Under the pieces are notes generated by a model, which was given only the letters and a program-made list of their open reading frames with translations, was not told the origin of the DNA and ran no database searches. Both the position numbers and the translations under genes were made by a program. Of a DNA stretch of 64,000 bases, positions 19,016-30,094 are shown one piece after another. The stretch is from positions 20,136 to 84,135 of the forward strand of contig JAEUJY010000001.1 of NCBI GenBank assembly GCA_016794525.1, in the 5' to 3' direction. This stretch comes from Myxococcales bacterium. GTDB lineage: Bacteria; Myxococcota_A; Polyangia; Haliangiales; Haliangiaceae. Position 1 is the first letter of the stretch, and every line of letters starts with the position of its first letter.

Positions 19016-19938
19016 ATGTCCGACGTCGATCGCCTGGTCGATCTCATCACCGAGAAGGTCCGCGCCCGCCTGGCCACCCAGGGCGCGGCCGGCCCGAGCC
19101 TGGCTGCGCTCAAGCCGCGCGACCGCGGCGAGTGCACCGACGACGCGGCCCCCGGCGCCGACTGCGCGACCTGCGGCTCGTGCGTGGTCCGCCGGCCGTG
19201 GTCGGTGCGGGCGATGGAGGGCGCCGGCGCGATGCGCGTCGGCGCGCCCCCCGGCATCGGCGCGGTGCCGGCCGACCTGGCCAAGCTGATCGATCACACG
19301 CTGCTCAAGGCCGACGCCACCCGCGACGAGGTGGTCGCGCTGTGCGCCGAGGCCAAGCAGCACCGCTTCGCGTCGGTGTGCGTCAACACGACGTGGGTCG
19401 GGCTGTGCAAGTCACTGCTGGCCGGCACCGACGTGATGGTGTGCTGCGTCGTCGGCTTCCCGCTCGGCGCGATGACCCCGACCGCCAAGGCCTACGAGGC
19501 CCGCGACGCGGTCCGCCAGGGCGCGCGCGAGATCGACATGGTCATCAACCTCGGCGCGCTCAAGTCCAAGGACTACGAGACCGTGTTCGAGGACATCTGC
19601 CGGGTGGTCAAGGCCGCCGCCCCGGCCGGGGTCAAGGTCATCCTCGAGACCTCGACGCTCGATCACGACCAGAAGGTCATCGGCTGCACGCTGGCCAAGC
19701 TGGCCGGCGCGGCGTTCGTCAAGACCTCGACCGGCTTCGCCAAGGGCGGCGCCACCGTCGAGGACGTCGCGCTGATGCGCGCGATCGTCGGCGCCGAGAT
19801 CGGTGTCAAGGCGTCGGGCGGCGTGCGCACCGCCGAGGACGCGCTGCGCATGGCCCAGGCCGGCGCCAACCGCATCGGCGCCTCGGCGTCGGTGGCGATC
19901 GTCACCGGCAAGACCGAGGGCGACAAGAAAGGCTACTG

Positions 19939-19939
<1 letters not shown>
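19016..19939 (+). CDS. deoC: deoxyribose-phosphate aldolase with N-terminal extension
   Basis: 307 residues; ordinary DeoC is about 220-250. It splits 2-deoxyribose-5-phosphate into glyceraldehyde-3-phosphate and acetaldehyde. The catalytic barrel starts near residue 85 (DLAKLIDHTLLKADAT), with Schiff-base lysine K236 in FVKTSTGF and K265 in GVKASGG. The extra N-terminus has an amphipathic helix, MSDVDRLVDLITEKVRARLA, then a Pro/Gly linker with four cysteines (C40, C50, C53, C56). The helix looks like encapsulation peptides that target enzymes to bacterial microcompartments (compare PduP/PduD N-termini). First gene of deoC-deoA-pnp-cdd; stop overlaps the deoA start (TGATG). Confidence 0.95.
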
Positions 19940-21264
<1,325 letters not shown>

Positions 21265-21273
21265 GGGAGCCGC

Positions 21274-22136
<863 letters not shown>

Positions 22137-22140
<4 letters not shown>

Positions 22141-22610
22141 CCGCGAGGCAGGCCGCGAAGCCGCCCGTGAAGAAGGCCGCCGCCGGCGCCGCCGCGCCCG
22201 ACCTCGAGGCGCTGGCCCGGGCCGCGCAGGCCCGCGCCTACGCGCCGTACTCGAAGTTCCACGTCGGCTGCGCGCTGGTCACCCGCGACGGCGCGGTGTT
22301 CACCGGGGCCAACGTCGAGAACGCGTCGTACGGCCTGTGCATCTGCGCCGAGCGCAACGCGCTGATGGCGATGGCGCTGGCCGGCCACCGCGACCTCGCC
22401 GAGCTGGTGGTCGCCACCGACATCGCGCCGCCGGCGTCGCCGTGCGGCATGTGCCGGCAGACGATGCTCGAGTTCAGCCCCGATCCCGCCGCCACCCGGA
22501 TCACCGCGATCGGGCCCGGCGGGGCGCGGGTCAGCTGGACCGTCGCCGAGCTGATCCCGGCCGGCTTCACCGGCAAGCAGCTCGCGCCGGCCACGCGCCG
22601 TCGCCGCTGA
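22137..22610 (+). CDS. cdd: cytidine deaminase
   Basis: 157 residues; GTG start overlapping the pnp stop. It deaminates cytidine/deoxycytidine to uridine forms, feeding the phosphorylase. Zinc motifs CAERNALMAMAL and PCGMCRQTMLEF are intact. A Lys/Ala/Pro-rich tail of about 25 residues (TARQAAKPPVKKAAAGAAA) precedes the normal N-terminus (APYSKFHVGCAL). Last gene of the operon; the stop is within 1 bp of the convergent gene's stop. Confidence 0.94.
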
Positions 22611-22611
22611 G

Positions 22612-23589
22612 CTACTGCAGCTCGAGCTGGCCGATCGCGGCGTCGCACGCCTCGCGGACCCAGTAGGTCTTCACGTTGCCGCGCTCGATCTTGTACTCGG
22701 GGTCGCGCTTGGCCAGCACCTTGAGCTTGGCGATGTCTTTCTTGCTGCCGATCACGCCGATGATCGCGCACGCCTGCCGGCGCTGGTCGGCGACCTTGGA
22801 CTTCAGCCGCGGCAGCACCAGCGGCAGCGCGGCCTTGCACTCGGTGTCGGCGAAGAACGCCAGCCAGGTGCCGAGCGTCGCCGGGCCGGCCTTCTTGGCG
22901 TACGGCAGGAAGCGGTCGCAGCGGCCGACCTTGCCGGCCTCGCGCAGCCAGGTCAGCGCGTGGGCGGCGGCGTAGTCGCCGTGCGCGAAGTCGAACGGGT
23001 GGTCCTTGTGGGCGGCGAGGTAGGCCATCAGCTCGGCGTCGACCGCGACGCCGGCCTGCGCCAGCTTGGCGAGCAAGGCCGGGCCGCGGGTGTCCTGGTG
23101 GACCAGGTCGGTCCAGACGAAGTCCCAGGCCTTGCACTCGGCGGCGCGCAGCCCCACCGCGTAGAACAGCTGGTCGGCGTCGTCGGCGGCCAGCCCCTGC
23201 TGGAAGGTGGTCCAGGTGTCCTTGAGCTTGCCGCAGTCGGCCAGCGCCTGCTTGTACGCGGCGGTCTTGAGCCGGGTGCCGCGCTCGCACGCCGGCTCGT
23301 AGTAGTCGGTGTGCCACTCCTTCGCCTGGTTGGTGCAGATCCGCATCAGCGCGTCGGCGTCGCCCTTGGCCTCGTAGCTGGCCAGCACCGCGGTGCACGC
23401 GTTCTTCCACGCGCCGTCGAGGTTGGCGTTGTGCAGGCAGTAGTTGGTGAGCGTGGCGTAGTCCTTGGCCTTGAGCGCCTTGTCGACGTCGGCCTGGGTG
23501 AACTCGAGGTAGGTGTCGGCGCGGGCGCCGGTGGCGGCGAGCGCCAGCGTGCAGGCGACGAGCGGGCCGAGCGAGCGGAGCGTGAGCAT
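22612..23589 (-). CDS. secreted hypothetical protein with HEAT-like C-terminus
   Basis: 325 residues from ATG 23589 (AAGGA 8-9 bp upstream). A signal peptide ends ATGARA (about residue 24). The mature part is helical with nine or more cysteines, probably paired outside the cytoplasm (TNYCLHN, KNACTAV, MRICTNQ, EPACERG, LADCGKL). The C-terminus (ALPLVLPRLKSKVADQRRQACAIIGVIGSKKDIAKL) looks like a HEAT-type repeat. No enzyme motif seen. Probably an exported scaffold or binding protein. Confidence 0.75.
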   Translation of the reverse strand: MLTLRSLGPLVACTLALAATGARADTYLEFTQADVDKALKAKDYATLTNYCLHNANLDGAWKNACTAVLASYEAKGDADALMRICTNQAKEWHTDYYEPACERGTRLKTAAYKQALADCGKLKDTWTTFQQGLAADDADQLFYAVGLRAAECKAWDFVWTDLVHQDTRGPALLAKLAQAGVAVDAELMAYLAAHKDHPFDFAHGDYAAAHALTWLREAGKVGRCDRFLPYAKKAGPATLGTWLAFFADTECKAALPLVLPRLKSKVADQRRQACAIIGVIGSKKDIAKLKVLAKRDPEYKIERGNVKTYWVREACDAAIGQLELQ

Positions 23590-23781
23590 GGGCGAGTCCT
23601 TGGTTTGCGCGGTGGTGCCAGCCCGGACGCCGGGCGCGGCGGTGCCCTGGCCCATTGCACCCGGCTTGCCACGTCGCGACCGCGCGACGCCCGCGCGACA
23701 GGCCGCCGCGCCGCGCCGCGGTGGGCAAAGCCTGCTCACCCGCCGCGCCGCGCGCAGGCGTTGCTCACGCCGCCCGCGCGG

Positions 23782-24417
23782 CTACGCCGACGCGCGCTCG
23801 ATCGCCTCGCGCGAGATCGCGCCGTCGCGGACCAGCTCCCACGAGCCGTCCTTGACCGCGACCACCGTCGACGGCGGCGCCGGCGTGACGTCGCCGGCGT
23901 CGACCCACACGTCGATCGCGCGGACGAAGCGCTGGTGGACGGTCGCCGCCGAGCTGGCGCCGGGCTTCTGCTCGAGGTTCGCGCTCGACAGGAGCAGCGG
24001 CCCGCCGAAGGCGCGCACGACCTGCAGCGTGAACGGGTCGTCCGGAACCCGGACGCCCACGGTGCCGGTGGCCTTGGCGAGGGTCTTCTTGAGCTTGGCC
24101 GGCAGGTGCGCGCTGGGCGGCAGCACCATCGTCAGCGGGCCGGGCCACAGGCGCTCGGCCAGGCGACGCGTCGTGCTCCAGCCGGTGCCCTCGACGACGT
24201 GCTTGGCGCCCGCCAGATCGGCGACCAGCACCAGCGACGGGTGGTGCTTCGCCCGGCGCTTGCTGTGCATCAGCCGCTCGACCGCGGCCTCGCTGCGCGC
24301 GTCGACGGCGAGCCGGTAGGCGCCGCGCATCGGGAAGCACGCGAGGCCGCCGTCGGCCAGCACCCGCGCGACCTCGTCGGCGCGGTGGTGGGCCTCGGCG
24401 AACGGGATGACCTTCAT
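23782..24417 (-). CDS. Sua5/YciO/YrdC-family protein
   Basis: 211 residues, the size of YciO/YrdC. The family makes threonylcarbamoyl-AMP for the tRNA t6A modification (TsaC/Sua5); YciO paralogues have weaker or different activity. Visible motifs: LACFPMRGAYRLAVDAR near the N-terminus, HSKRRAKHHPSLVLVAD (nucleotide binding), WPGPLTMVLP, GTVGVRVPDD and PLLLSSANLEQKPGASS (SAN motif). The first motif has RGAYRL where TsaC usually has TDTVYGL, which favours a YciO-type paralogue over the essential t6A enzyme. Confidence 0.88.
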   Translation of the reverse strand: MKVIPFAEAHHRADEVARVLADGGLACFPMRGAYRLAVDARSEAAVERLMHSKRRAKHHPSLVLVADLAGAKHVVEGTGWSTTRRLAERLWPGPLTMVLPPSAHLPAKLKKTLAKATGTVGVRVPDDPFTLQVVRAFGGPLLLSSANLEQKPGASSAATVHQRFVRAIDVWVDAGDVTPAPPSTVVAVKDGSWELVRDGAISREAIERASA

Positions 24418-24492
24418 CGACGAACCAGCCCGCGGGTCATCCCATCATCGTACGCGGTTCCCCGCGTGCCGGGGTGCGTCAATTGCAGCGGA

Positions 24493-25824
24493 TCAGTTGC
24501 AGCTGAGCCCGCCGGTGCCGGTGTTGCCGGCGACGGTCAGCGCCCAGTTGCCGCACGCGGCCGCCGCGGTCCAGCGCACGGTGATGACGATCGTGTAGGT
24601 GTCGCCGACGCCGGTGGTGTCGTTGCGGCGGACCGCGACGACGTCGTCCCCGGTGGCGTTGTTCGACGACAGCGTCGTGCCGCCGCAGCTGGTGCAGGTG
24701 ACGTCGAGGTCGAAGTTGGCGCCGGGCGGGCTGGTCAGCGTCACCTGCGCGCGGATCGGGTTGTTGCCGGCGACGTTCTCGGTGACCGAGACGGTGTAGA
24801 CCGCCTCGCCGAAGCCCCCGGCGGTCAGCGCGGTGCTGGTGCCGTCGCCGCTGACCGTGCCGAGCGCGGTGGCGGCGGCGCAGGCCGGGTTGGTGTCGCG
24901 CAGCTCGCAGCCGGTGACCGGGTTGCCGTCGCAGTCGTTGGCGCCGGCGCTGCAGGTTGGCATGCAGCTCGACGTCGCGCAGGTGGTGGTGCCGAAGCTG
25001 TTGGCGCAGACCCGGCCGCACAGGCCGCAGTTGTTGACGTCGCTGGTCAGGTCGAAGGTCTCGTCGATGCTGGTGTCGCAGTCGTCGTCGACGTTGTTGC
25101 ACTGCTCGGCGATCGTGCCGCTGGTGTCGGTGCAGCGGGTGCCGCCGGTGCCCGGGTCGCACTCGAGCACGCCCTCGAGGCAGGCGTCGCCGTCGGCGCC
25201 GTCGCACGGGGTGCCGACGCCGAAGCCCTCGTCGATGCCGCCGGCGCAGTTGTCGTCGGCGCCGTTGCACACCTCCGCGGTCGTGCTGGTCATGTCGGTG
25301 CAGACCACGCTGAGCCCGTCGGTGCTGCACGCGCCCATGCCCTCGGCGCACAGGTCGCCGTCGGCGCCGTCGCAGGCGGCGCCGAGGCCGGTGAAGCCCT
25401 CGTCGGTCATGCCGTCGCAGTCGTCGTCGGCGGCGTTGCAGCGCTCGACGTCGTCGTCGGCGGTGGCGTCGCCGCAGGTCGTCGCGACGCCGCTCGCGGC
25501 GCAGCGGACGACGTCGTCGAGGCACAGGTCGCTGTCGGTGCCGTCGCACGGGTCGCCGACGGTCGGGAAGTCCTCGTCGGCCATCCCGTCGCAGTCGTCG
25601 TCGAGGCCGTTGCACAGCTCGCCGCCGGCCCGGGGCACGCAGGCGTCGATCGGCGGGGCGTCGACCGCGTCGACCGGGGCGTCGACGTCGGTGGCGTCGA
25701 TCGCGTCGGCGGTGGGGCCGTCGGCGGCGTCGATCGTGCCGGCCGGCCCGCTGGGATCGAACGAGCACGCCGACGCCACGGCCGCGAGGGCCACCAGGAT
25801 CCAGGGCAGGGGCGGGCGCACCAT
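24493..25824 (-). CDS. MopE-like lipoprotein with DDDCDG metal-binding repeats
   Basis: 443 residues. The lipoprotein signal ends VASAC (Cys20), followed by an Asp/Ala linker. At least four repeats of the form CNxxDDDCDGxxDEGF with paired cysteines occupy about 60-275; these are the 'putative metal-binding motif' repeats of MopE-type proteins (calcium-type aspartate ladders). The C-terminal 170 residues form a beta-rich domain. Surface-exposed, myxobacteria-typical; no enzymatic role visible. Start supported by TAGCCT 6 bp upstream. Confidence 0.85.
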   Translation of the reverse strand: MVRPPLPWILVALAAVASACSFDPSGPAGTIDAADGPTADAIDATDVDAPVDAVDAPPIDACVPRAGGELCNGLDDDCDGMADEDFPTVGDPCDGTDSDLCLDDVVRCAASGVATTCGDATADDDVERCNAADDDCDGMTDEGFTGLGAACDGADGDLCAEGMGACSTDGLSVVCTDMTSTTAEVCNGADDNCAGGIDEGFGVGTPCDGADGDACLEGVLECDPGTGGTRCTDTSGTIAEQCNNVDDDCDTSIDETFDLTSDVNNCGLCGRVCANSFGTTTCATSSCMPTCSAGANDCDGNPVTGCELRDTNPACAAATALGTVSGDGTSTALTAGGFGEAVYTVSVTENVAGNNPIRAQVTLTSPPGANFDLDVTCTSCGGTTLSSNNATGDDVVAVRRNDTTGVGDTYTIVITVRWTAAAACGNWALTVAGNTGTGGLSCN

Positions 25825-25830
25825 GCGAGC

Positions 25831-25836
25831 AGGCTA
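25831..25836 (-). promoter_or_regulatory. -10 element TAGCCT, leaderless type
   Basis: Minus-strand TAGCCT ends 6 bp before ATG 25824, the same hexamer and spacing as before the genes at 16117 and (with 7-9 bp) 49668 and 16276. Confidence 0.5.
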
Positions 25837-25897
25837 CGCCGGTTGCGCGCGCGGCGGCAACACCGCCAAGGGGTTGGCGGCGGTCGCGTGACGGCGG

Positions 25898-25903
25898 TAA
25901 CGT
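25898..25903 (+). promoter_or_regulatory. -10 element TAACGT, leaderless type
   Basis: TAACGT ends 7 bp before ATG 25911 and so favours that start over the GTG at 25902. Confidence 0.45.
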
Positions 25904-25910
25904 GGCGCCG

Positions 25911-27236
25911 ATGTCCGAGCTGATCTTCCGTGGGGGCACGATCGTGACCGTCGACGACGGCCGCCGGGTCGTGGCCGGCGACGTCGCGGTCCGGGACGGC
26001 GTGATCGTCGCGGTCGGCGGGACCTACACCCCGGCCGGGCACGACTACCAGATCGTCGACGCCAGCGGCTGCGTCGTCATGCCGGGCCTGGTCCAGGCCC
26101 ACGTCCACACCTGCCAGACGCTGGCCCGCGGCAAGGCCGACGATCGCGAGCTGCTCGACTGGCTGCACCAGGTGGTGTGGCCGTACGAGGGCGCGCTCGA
26201 CGCCGCGGCGCTGACCGCCGCCGCCGAGCTGGCGATGGCCGAGCTGCTGCTGGGCGGCACCACCGCGATCCTCGACATGGCGACGGTCCACCACACCGAG
26301 GCGGTGTTCGCGGCGGCCGAGCGCAGCGGCATCCGCGCGACGATCGGCAAGGCGATGATGGACGCGCCCGATCCGGCGATCCCGCCCGGCCTGCGCGAGT
26401 CGACCGCGGCGTCGCTGGCCGAGAGCGACGCGCTGGCCGATCGCTGGCACGGCGCCGCCGACGGGCGGCTGCGCTACGCCTACGCGCCGCGGTTCGTGCT
26501 GTCGTGCACCGACGAGCTGCTCGCCGAGGTCGGCCGGCGGGCCGCGGCCCGGGGCGTCGGCATCCACACCCACGCCAGCGAGAACAAGGGCGAGATCGCG
26601 GCGGTCGCGGCGCGGTTCGGCAAGCGCAACCTCGCGGCGCTGGCCGACCTCGGCGTGCTGGGCCCGCGCACCGGCATCGCCCACTGCATCCACCTCGACG
26701 AGCACGAGATCGAGCTCCTGGCCACCACCGGCACCCACGTGCTGCACTGCCCGAGCTCGAACCTCAAGCTGGCCTCCGGCGTCGCCGCGATCCCGGAGCT
26801 GATCGACCGCGGCGTCGCGGTGGCGATCGGCGCCGACGGCGCGCCGTGCAACAACAACCTCGACGGCTTCCTCGAGCTGCGCCTGACCGCGCTCCTGCAC
26901 AAGCCGCGGGTCGGCCCCAAGGCCATGCCGGCGGCGCAGGCGCTGGCGGTGGCGACCCGGGGCGGCGCCGCGGCGCTGGGCCTGGGCGATCAGCTCGGCG
27001 CGCTCGAGGTGGGCCGGCGCGGCGACGTGATCGCGGTCGACGTCACCGGCCCGCACCTGGCGCCGGTGACGAACCCGCTGTCGGCGCTGGTCTACGCGGC
27101 CCGGGCCAGCGACGTCCGCCACGTGGCCGTCGACGGCCGGCTGGTGGTGCGCGATCGCGAGCTGCTGACCCTCGACGTGGCGGCGGTGACCCGGGCGGCG
27201 GCGACCCACGCCCACCGCGTCTTCGCCCAGCTGTAG
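25911..27236 (+). CDS. amidohydrolase, nucleoside/heterocycle deaminase type
   Basis: 441 residues of the TRZ/ATZ (MtaD/SsnA) amidohydrolase family: metal-dependent deamination of a heterocycle, with 5'-deoxyadenosine or S-adenosylhomocysteine as likely substrates. Metal and catalytic motifs are in order: QAHVHTCQTLARG (about 62-74), HTHASENKGE (about 221-230), HCIHLDEHE (about 260-268) and GADGAPCNNNLDGF (about 307-320). The CNNNLD segment is typical of the deoxyadenosine deaminase branch. Only 3 kb from the nucleoside operon, which fits nucleoside salvage. Start chosen by the TAACGT element. Confidence 0.88.
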   Translation: MSELIFRGGTIVTVDDGRRVVAGDVAVRDGVIVAVGGTYTPAGHDYQIVDASGCVVMPGLVQAHVHTCQTLARGKADDRELLDWLHQVVWPYEGALDAAALTAAAELAMAELLLGGTTAILDMATVHHTEAVFAAAERSGIRATIGKAMMDAPDPAIPPGLRESTAASLAESDALADRWHGAADGRLRYAYAPRFVLSCTDELLAEVGRRAAARGVGIHTHASENKGEIAAVAARFGKRNLAALADLGVLGPRTGIAHCIHLDEHEIELLATTGTHVLHCPSSNLKLASGVAAIPELIDRGVAVAIGADGAPCNNNLDGFLELRLTALLHKPRVGPKAMPAAQALAVATRGGAAALGLGDQLGALEVGRRGDVIAVDVTGPHLAPVTNPLSALVYAARASDVRHVAVDGRLVVRDRELLTLDVAAVTRAAATHAHRVFAQL

Positions 27237-27277
27237 GCCGCGGCGGATTCGACGCTGCCCCGCGGTCCGACCTGCGG

Positions 27278-27283
27278 TAGGGT
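27278..27283 (+). promoter_or_regulatory. -10 element TAGGGT, leaderless type
   Basis: TAGGGT ends 6 bp before ATG 27290. Confidence 0.45.
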
Positions 27284-27289
27284 CAGCCC

Positions 27290-28195
27290 ATGTTGCTCAC
27301 CCGCGAGGAGATGTCGTTCGACTTCGGCGGCGCCAAGCTCGACCCGGTGCGCGACAAGGAGCTGATCGGCTGGATGCTGAACCAGTTCCTGTACGGCGAG
27401 ATGACCGGCATCCAGGTCGGGCACTGGCTGTACGACGCGCCCGACGTCAACGCCGCCAAGTTCCTCGCGCGGCAATCGCTCGAGGAGATGCAGCACGTCG
27501 ACAACTTCCTGCGGATGATGACGATGATGGGCGTGCAGCCGGCGCCGGCGCACTGGGCGGTGCGGTTCCTGTCGACCGGCATGATGGGCGGCTCGTGGGC
27601 CGAGCACGTCGCGCTCGAGATGGCCCAGGGCGAGGGCTTCGTGCTGATGGCGTTCTACGGCGTGATCGACACGCTCGATCACAAGCCGTCGGTCGACATC
27701 CTCAAGCGCGCGGTCAAGCAGGAGGAGCGTCACGTCGAGTTCGGCGAGCGCGAGACCGCCAAGGCGATCGCCGGCAAGGCCTGGCTGCGCCGTCGCCTGC
27801 TCGGGCTGTCGCTGGTGTCGATGTGGGGCGTGCGCAAGCTCGCCGGCTTCATGGACAAGCGGCTCAACAAGACCGCCAGCGGCGCGCCGCACCCGGTGAT
27901 GAAGCACCTGCCGGCGTTCCTGGCGCTGTCGAACCAGTGCGCCGAGACCCGGCTGCGCCGGATCGGCGTGCTCGATCGGCCGCTGGCCGAGCTCGGCGGC
28001 TTCAAGCGGTTCCTGCTGGTGGCCGAGGCCTACGGCGGCAAGGCGCTGGGCGGCCTGCTGTCGCTGGTGACCGCGCCGCTGCGGCTGTTGCCGTTCTGGC
28101 CCAAGAAGAAGCGCCTGACCGACGTGTACCTGGCCGATCCGCACGTCGCCGGCTACACGCTGGCCGCCGGCGAGCCCGACACCAGCGACGCGTAG
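27290..28195 (+). CDS. ferritin-like diiron protein
   Basis: 301 residues. The N-terminal 150 residues form a four-helix ferritin-like bundle with diiron ligands visible: E37 (FLYGEMTG), E66-x-x-H69 (EEMQHVD), E115 (QGEGFVLM) and E145-x-x-H148 (EERHVEFGE). The second half is helical and partly hydrophobic (RLLGLSLVSMWGVRKLAG). Such proteins act as oxygenases/oxidases or iron handlers; the substrate is unknown. Confidence 0.82.
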   Translation: MLLTREEMSFDFGGAKLDPVRDKELIGWMLNQFLYGEMTGIQVGHWLYDAPDVNAAKFLARQSLEEMQHVDNFLRMMTMMGVQPAPAHWAVRFLSTGMMGGSWAEHVALEMAQGEGFVLMAFYGVIDTLDHKPSVDILKRAVKQEERHVEFGERETAKAIAGKAWLRRRLLGLSLVSMWGVRKLAGFMDKRLNKTASGAPHPVMKHLPAFLALSNQCAETRLRRIGVLDRPLAELGGFKRFLLVAEAYGGKALGGLLSLVTAPLRLLPFWPKKKRLTDVYLADPHVAGYTLAAGEPDTSDA

Positions 28196-28291
28196 GCGCG
28201 CGGCCGGGCCGGGCGCCTGGTTGCGCAGGTGGAGCAGAGCGTTGCCGTGGCGGTGCTGGTCGGGCATCCCGGCGTCGGTCATGATGGGCCG

Positions 28292-29587
28292 ATGTCGTCG
28301 TCCCCTGCGCCGCCCGCCGCGCCGTCCGCCGGCCGGCTCGAGCGGCGCGTGATCTGGTTGGTGGCGATGGTGCAGCTGGTGAACGTGCTCGACTTCGTGA
28401 TGGTCATGCCGCTCGGGCGCGACTTCGCGCGGGCGCTGGCCATCGACGAGTCGCGGCTGGGCTTGATCGGCGGCAGCTACACGCTGGCCGCGGCGATCGC
28501 CGGCCTGGTCGGCTCGCGGTTCCTCGATCGCTTCGACCGCCGGCGCGCGCTGACGGTCGCGATGCTCGGCCTGGTCACCGCGACCGCGGCCGGCGGCCTG
28601 GCGCAGGACCTGCCCAGCCTGATGGCGGCGCGCATCCTGGCCGGCGCGTTCGGCGGCCCGGCGACGTCGCTGTCGATGGCGATCGTCGCCGACGTCGTGC
28701 CGCCGGCGCGGCGCGGCGCGGCGATGGGCATCGTCATGTCGGCGTTCTCGGTGGCGTCGGTGGTCGGCGTGCCGCTCGGGCTGTACGCGGCGCAGCTCGG
28801 CTCGTGGCGCACGCCGTTCTTCGCGCTGGCGGCGATCGGCCTGGCGGTGACCGGGTTCGCCGCGCGGGCGCTGCCGCCGCTGCGCCATCACCTCGAGGGC
28901 CCGCGCCACGCGGCGACGCCGACCTGGGCGCTGTTGCGGCGCAAGGAGATCGTGATGATGCTCGGCGCGGCGGCGGCGATGACGTGGTCGGTGTTCATGA
29001 TCGTCCCGTACGTGCGGTCGTTCCTGCAGAACAACCACCACGTGCCCGAGGGCGACATCAAGTTCCTCTACCTGGTCGGCGGCATCGCCAGCTTCGCGGT
29101 GGTCCGCCTGACCGGGCCGACCGTCGACCGGGTCGGCTCGACGCCGGTGGCGGCGCTGGGTACGGCGCTGGTCACCGGCGCGCTGCTGGTCGGGTTCCTG
29201 CCGGCGGCGCCGCTGTTGCCGGTGTTCCTGGTGTTCTCGCTGTTCATGTGCACGGCGTCGCTGCGCGGCGTGCCGCTGTCGGCGCTGTCGTCGAAGCTGC
29301 CGGCGCCCCACGAGCGCGCGCAGTACATGTCGCTGCAGTCGGCGGTGCAGCACCTGGCGTCGTCGGCCGGCGCGATCACCGCGTCGCAGATCATCGCCAC
29401 CGCCGGCGACGGCCACCTGGTCCACGTCGACGTCGTCGTGTTCGCGTCGATCGGCCTCGCGCTGTGCATGCCGGTGTTGCTGTGGCGGGTGGAGCGGCGG
29501 GTGCGGGCCCGGCTGGCGGCGGCCGCCGCCGCGGTCGAGCTCCCCGCGCTCCCCGAGCTTCCCGAGGCCCGCGCCACGCGAGCCTGA
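28292..29587 (+). CDS. MFS transporter
   Basis: 431 residues with 12 predicted membrane helices. The first helix is VIWLVAMVQLVNVLDFVMVMPLG; the loop 2-3 signature appears as VGSRFLDRFDRRRALTV, and helices 4-5 resemble the drug-efflux branch (AGAFGGPATSLSMAIVADVV). Likely an exporter of a small molecule; substrate not predictable. Start at ATG 28292 preceded by CATGAT 6 bp upstream, a -10 variant also seen before 62448. Confidence 0.88.
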   Translation: MSSSPAPPAAPSAGRLERRVIWLVAMVQLVNVLDFVMVMPLGRDFARALAIDESRLGLIGGSYTLAAAIAGLVGSRFLDRFDRRRALTVAMLGLVTATAAGGLAQDLPSLMAARILAGAFGGPATSLSMAIVADVVPPARRGAAMGIVMSAFSVASVVGVPLGLYAAQLGSWRTPFFALAAIGLAVTGFAARALPPLRHHLEGPRHAATPTWALLRRKEIVMMLGAAAAMTWSVFMIVPYVRSFLQNNHHVPEGDIKFLYLVGGIASFAVVRLTGPTVDRVGSTPVAALGTALVTGALLVGFLPAAPLLPVFLVFSLFMCTASLRGVPLSALSSKLPAPHERAQYMSLQSAVQHLASSAGAITASQIIATAGDGHLVHVDVVVFASIGLALCMPVLLWRVERRVRARLAAAAAAVELPALPELPEARATRA

Positions 29588-29613
29588 CGCTGGACCGCCG
29601 GGCGTCGGCGGGC

Positions 29614-29619
29614 GATAGT
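29614..29619 (+). promoter_or_regulatory. -10 element GATAGT, leaderless type
   Basis: GATAGT ends 6 bp before ATG 29626; the same hexamer precedes the gene at 56582. It shows that the peroxiredoxin has its own promoter and intact start. Confidence 0.45.
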
Positions 29620-29625
29620 GCCCTC

Positions 29626-30081
29626 ATGCTCGTCCCCGGCCAGCCAGCGCCCGCGTTCCGCGTGGCCACCCACGATGGCGGCGAGGTGGCGCTGGCCGAC
29701 CTGCGCGGCCAGCGGGTGCTGTTGTGGTTCTACCCCGAGGCCGACACCCCTGGTTGAACGGTCCAGGGCAACGGGCTCCGTGATCGAGCCCGTGAGTTCG
29801 CCGCCGCCGGGTGCGCCATCGTCGGCGTCAGCTTCGACGCGGTGGCCAAGAACCACGCCTTCGCGTGCAAGTTCGACCTGCCGTTCGCGCTGGCGTGCGA
29901 CGTCGACAAGGTCGTCGGCGCCGCCTACGACGCGATCGAGCCCGAGGGCGAGGACGCCGGGTGGCCGCGGCGGATCTCGTTCCTGATCGACCGCGACGGC
30001 ACGATCGCGCGGGTCTACTGGCCGGTCGACGTCCACACCCACGCGGCGATCGCGCTGGCCGATCTCGCGGCGCTGGGCTGA
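29626..30081 (+). CDS. selenocysteine-containing peroxiredoxin (PrxQ/BCP type), in-frame TGA read as Sec
   Basis: Read through the TGA at 29755-29757, the frame encodes 151 residues, the usual length of PrxQ/BCP thiol peroxidases. The TGA falls at residue 44, in YPEADTPG-Sec-T, where PrxQ has YPKxxTPGCT with the peroxidatic cysteine. Both sides match the family without a break: APAFRVATHDGGEVALADLRG and VLLWFYPEAD before; LRDRAREFAAAGCAIVGVSFD, LPFALACDVDKVVGAAYDA and ISFLIDRDGTIARVYWPV after. An 8-bp perfect stem (29771-29793) follows the TGA at SECIS-like distance. The enzyme would reduce hydrogen or organic peroxides with a selenol. A standard gene caller would split it into 43 codons plus a fragment starting near 29842. 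The alternative is a nonsense mutation, which would have to hit exactly the catalytic codon. sel genes are not in the window. Confidence 0.85.
29771..29793 (+). other. bacterial SECIS-like stem-loop
   Basis: ACGGGCTC (29771-29778), 7-base loop CGTGATC, GAGCCCGT (29786-29793): eight perfect pairs. The loop begins 22 bases after the TGA and has G as its second base, which fits the published bacterial SECIS rules (loop 16-37 nt from UGA, G in the first two loop bases). Codons here (CGT, GAT, CGA, CGT) are unusual for this GC-rich genome, as if RNA structure were selected. Confidence 0.75.
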
Positions 30082-30094
30082 GCCCGCGGGCGGG

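Noticed and set aside
22960..25923. 987-codon plus-strand frame opposite the secreted protein, YrdC-like and MopE-like genes
   Set aside because: Antisense shadow of three well-supported genes; low-complexity Arg/Val/Gly composition typical of GC-rich shadows.
29755..29757. Simple nonsense mutation making the peroxiredoxin a pseudogene
   Set aside because: The frame and family match continue on both sides, the stop is exactly the catalytic codon, and a SECIS-like hairpin follows. Not fully excluded without sel genes.
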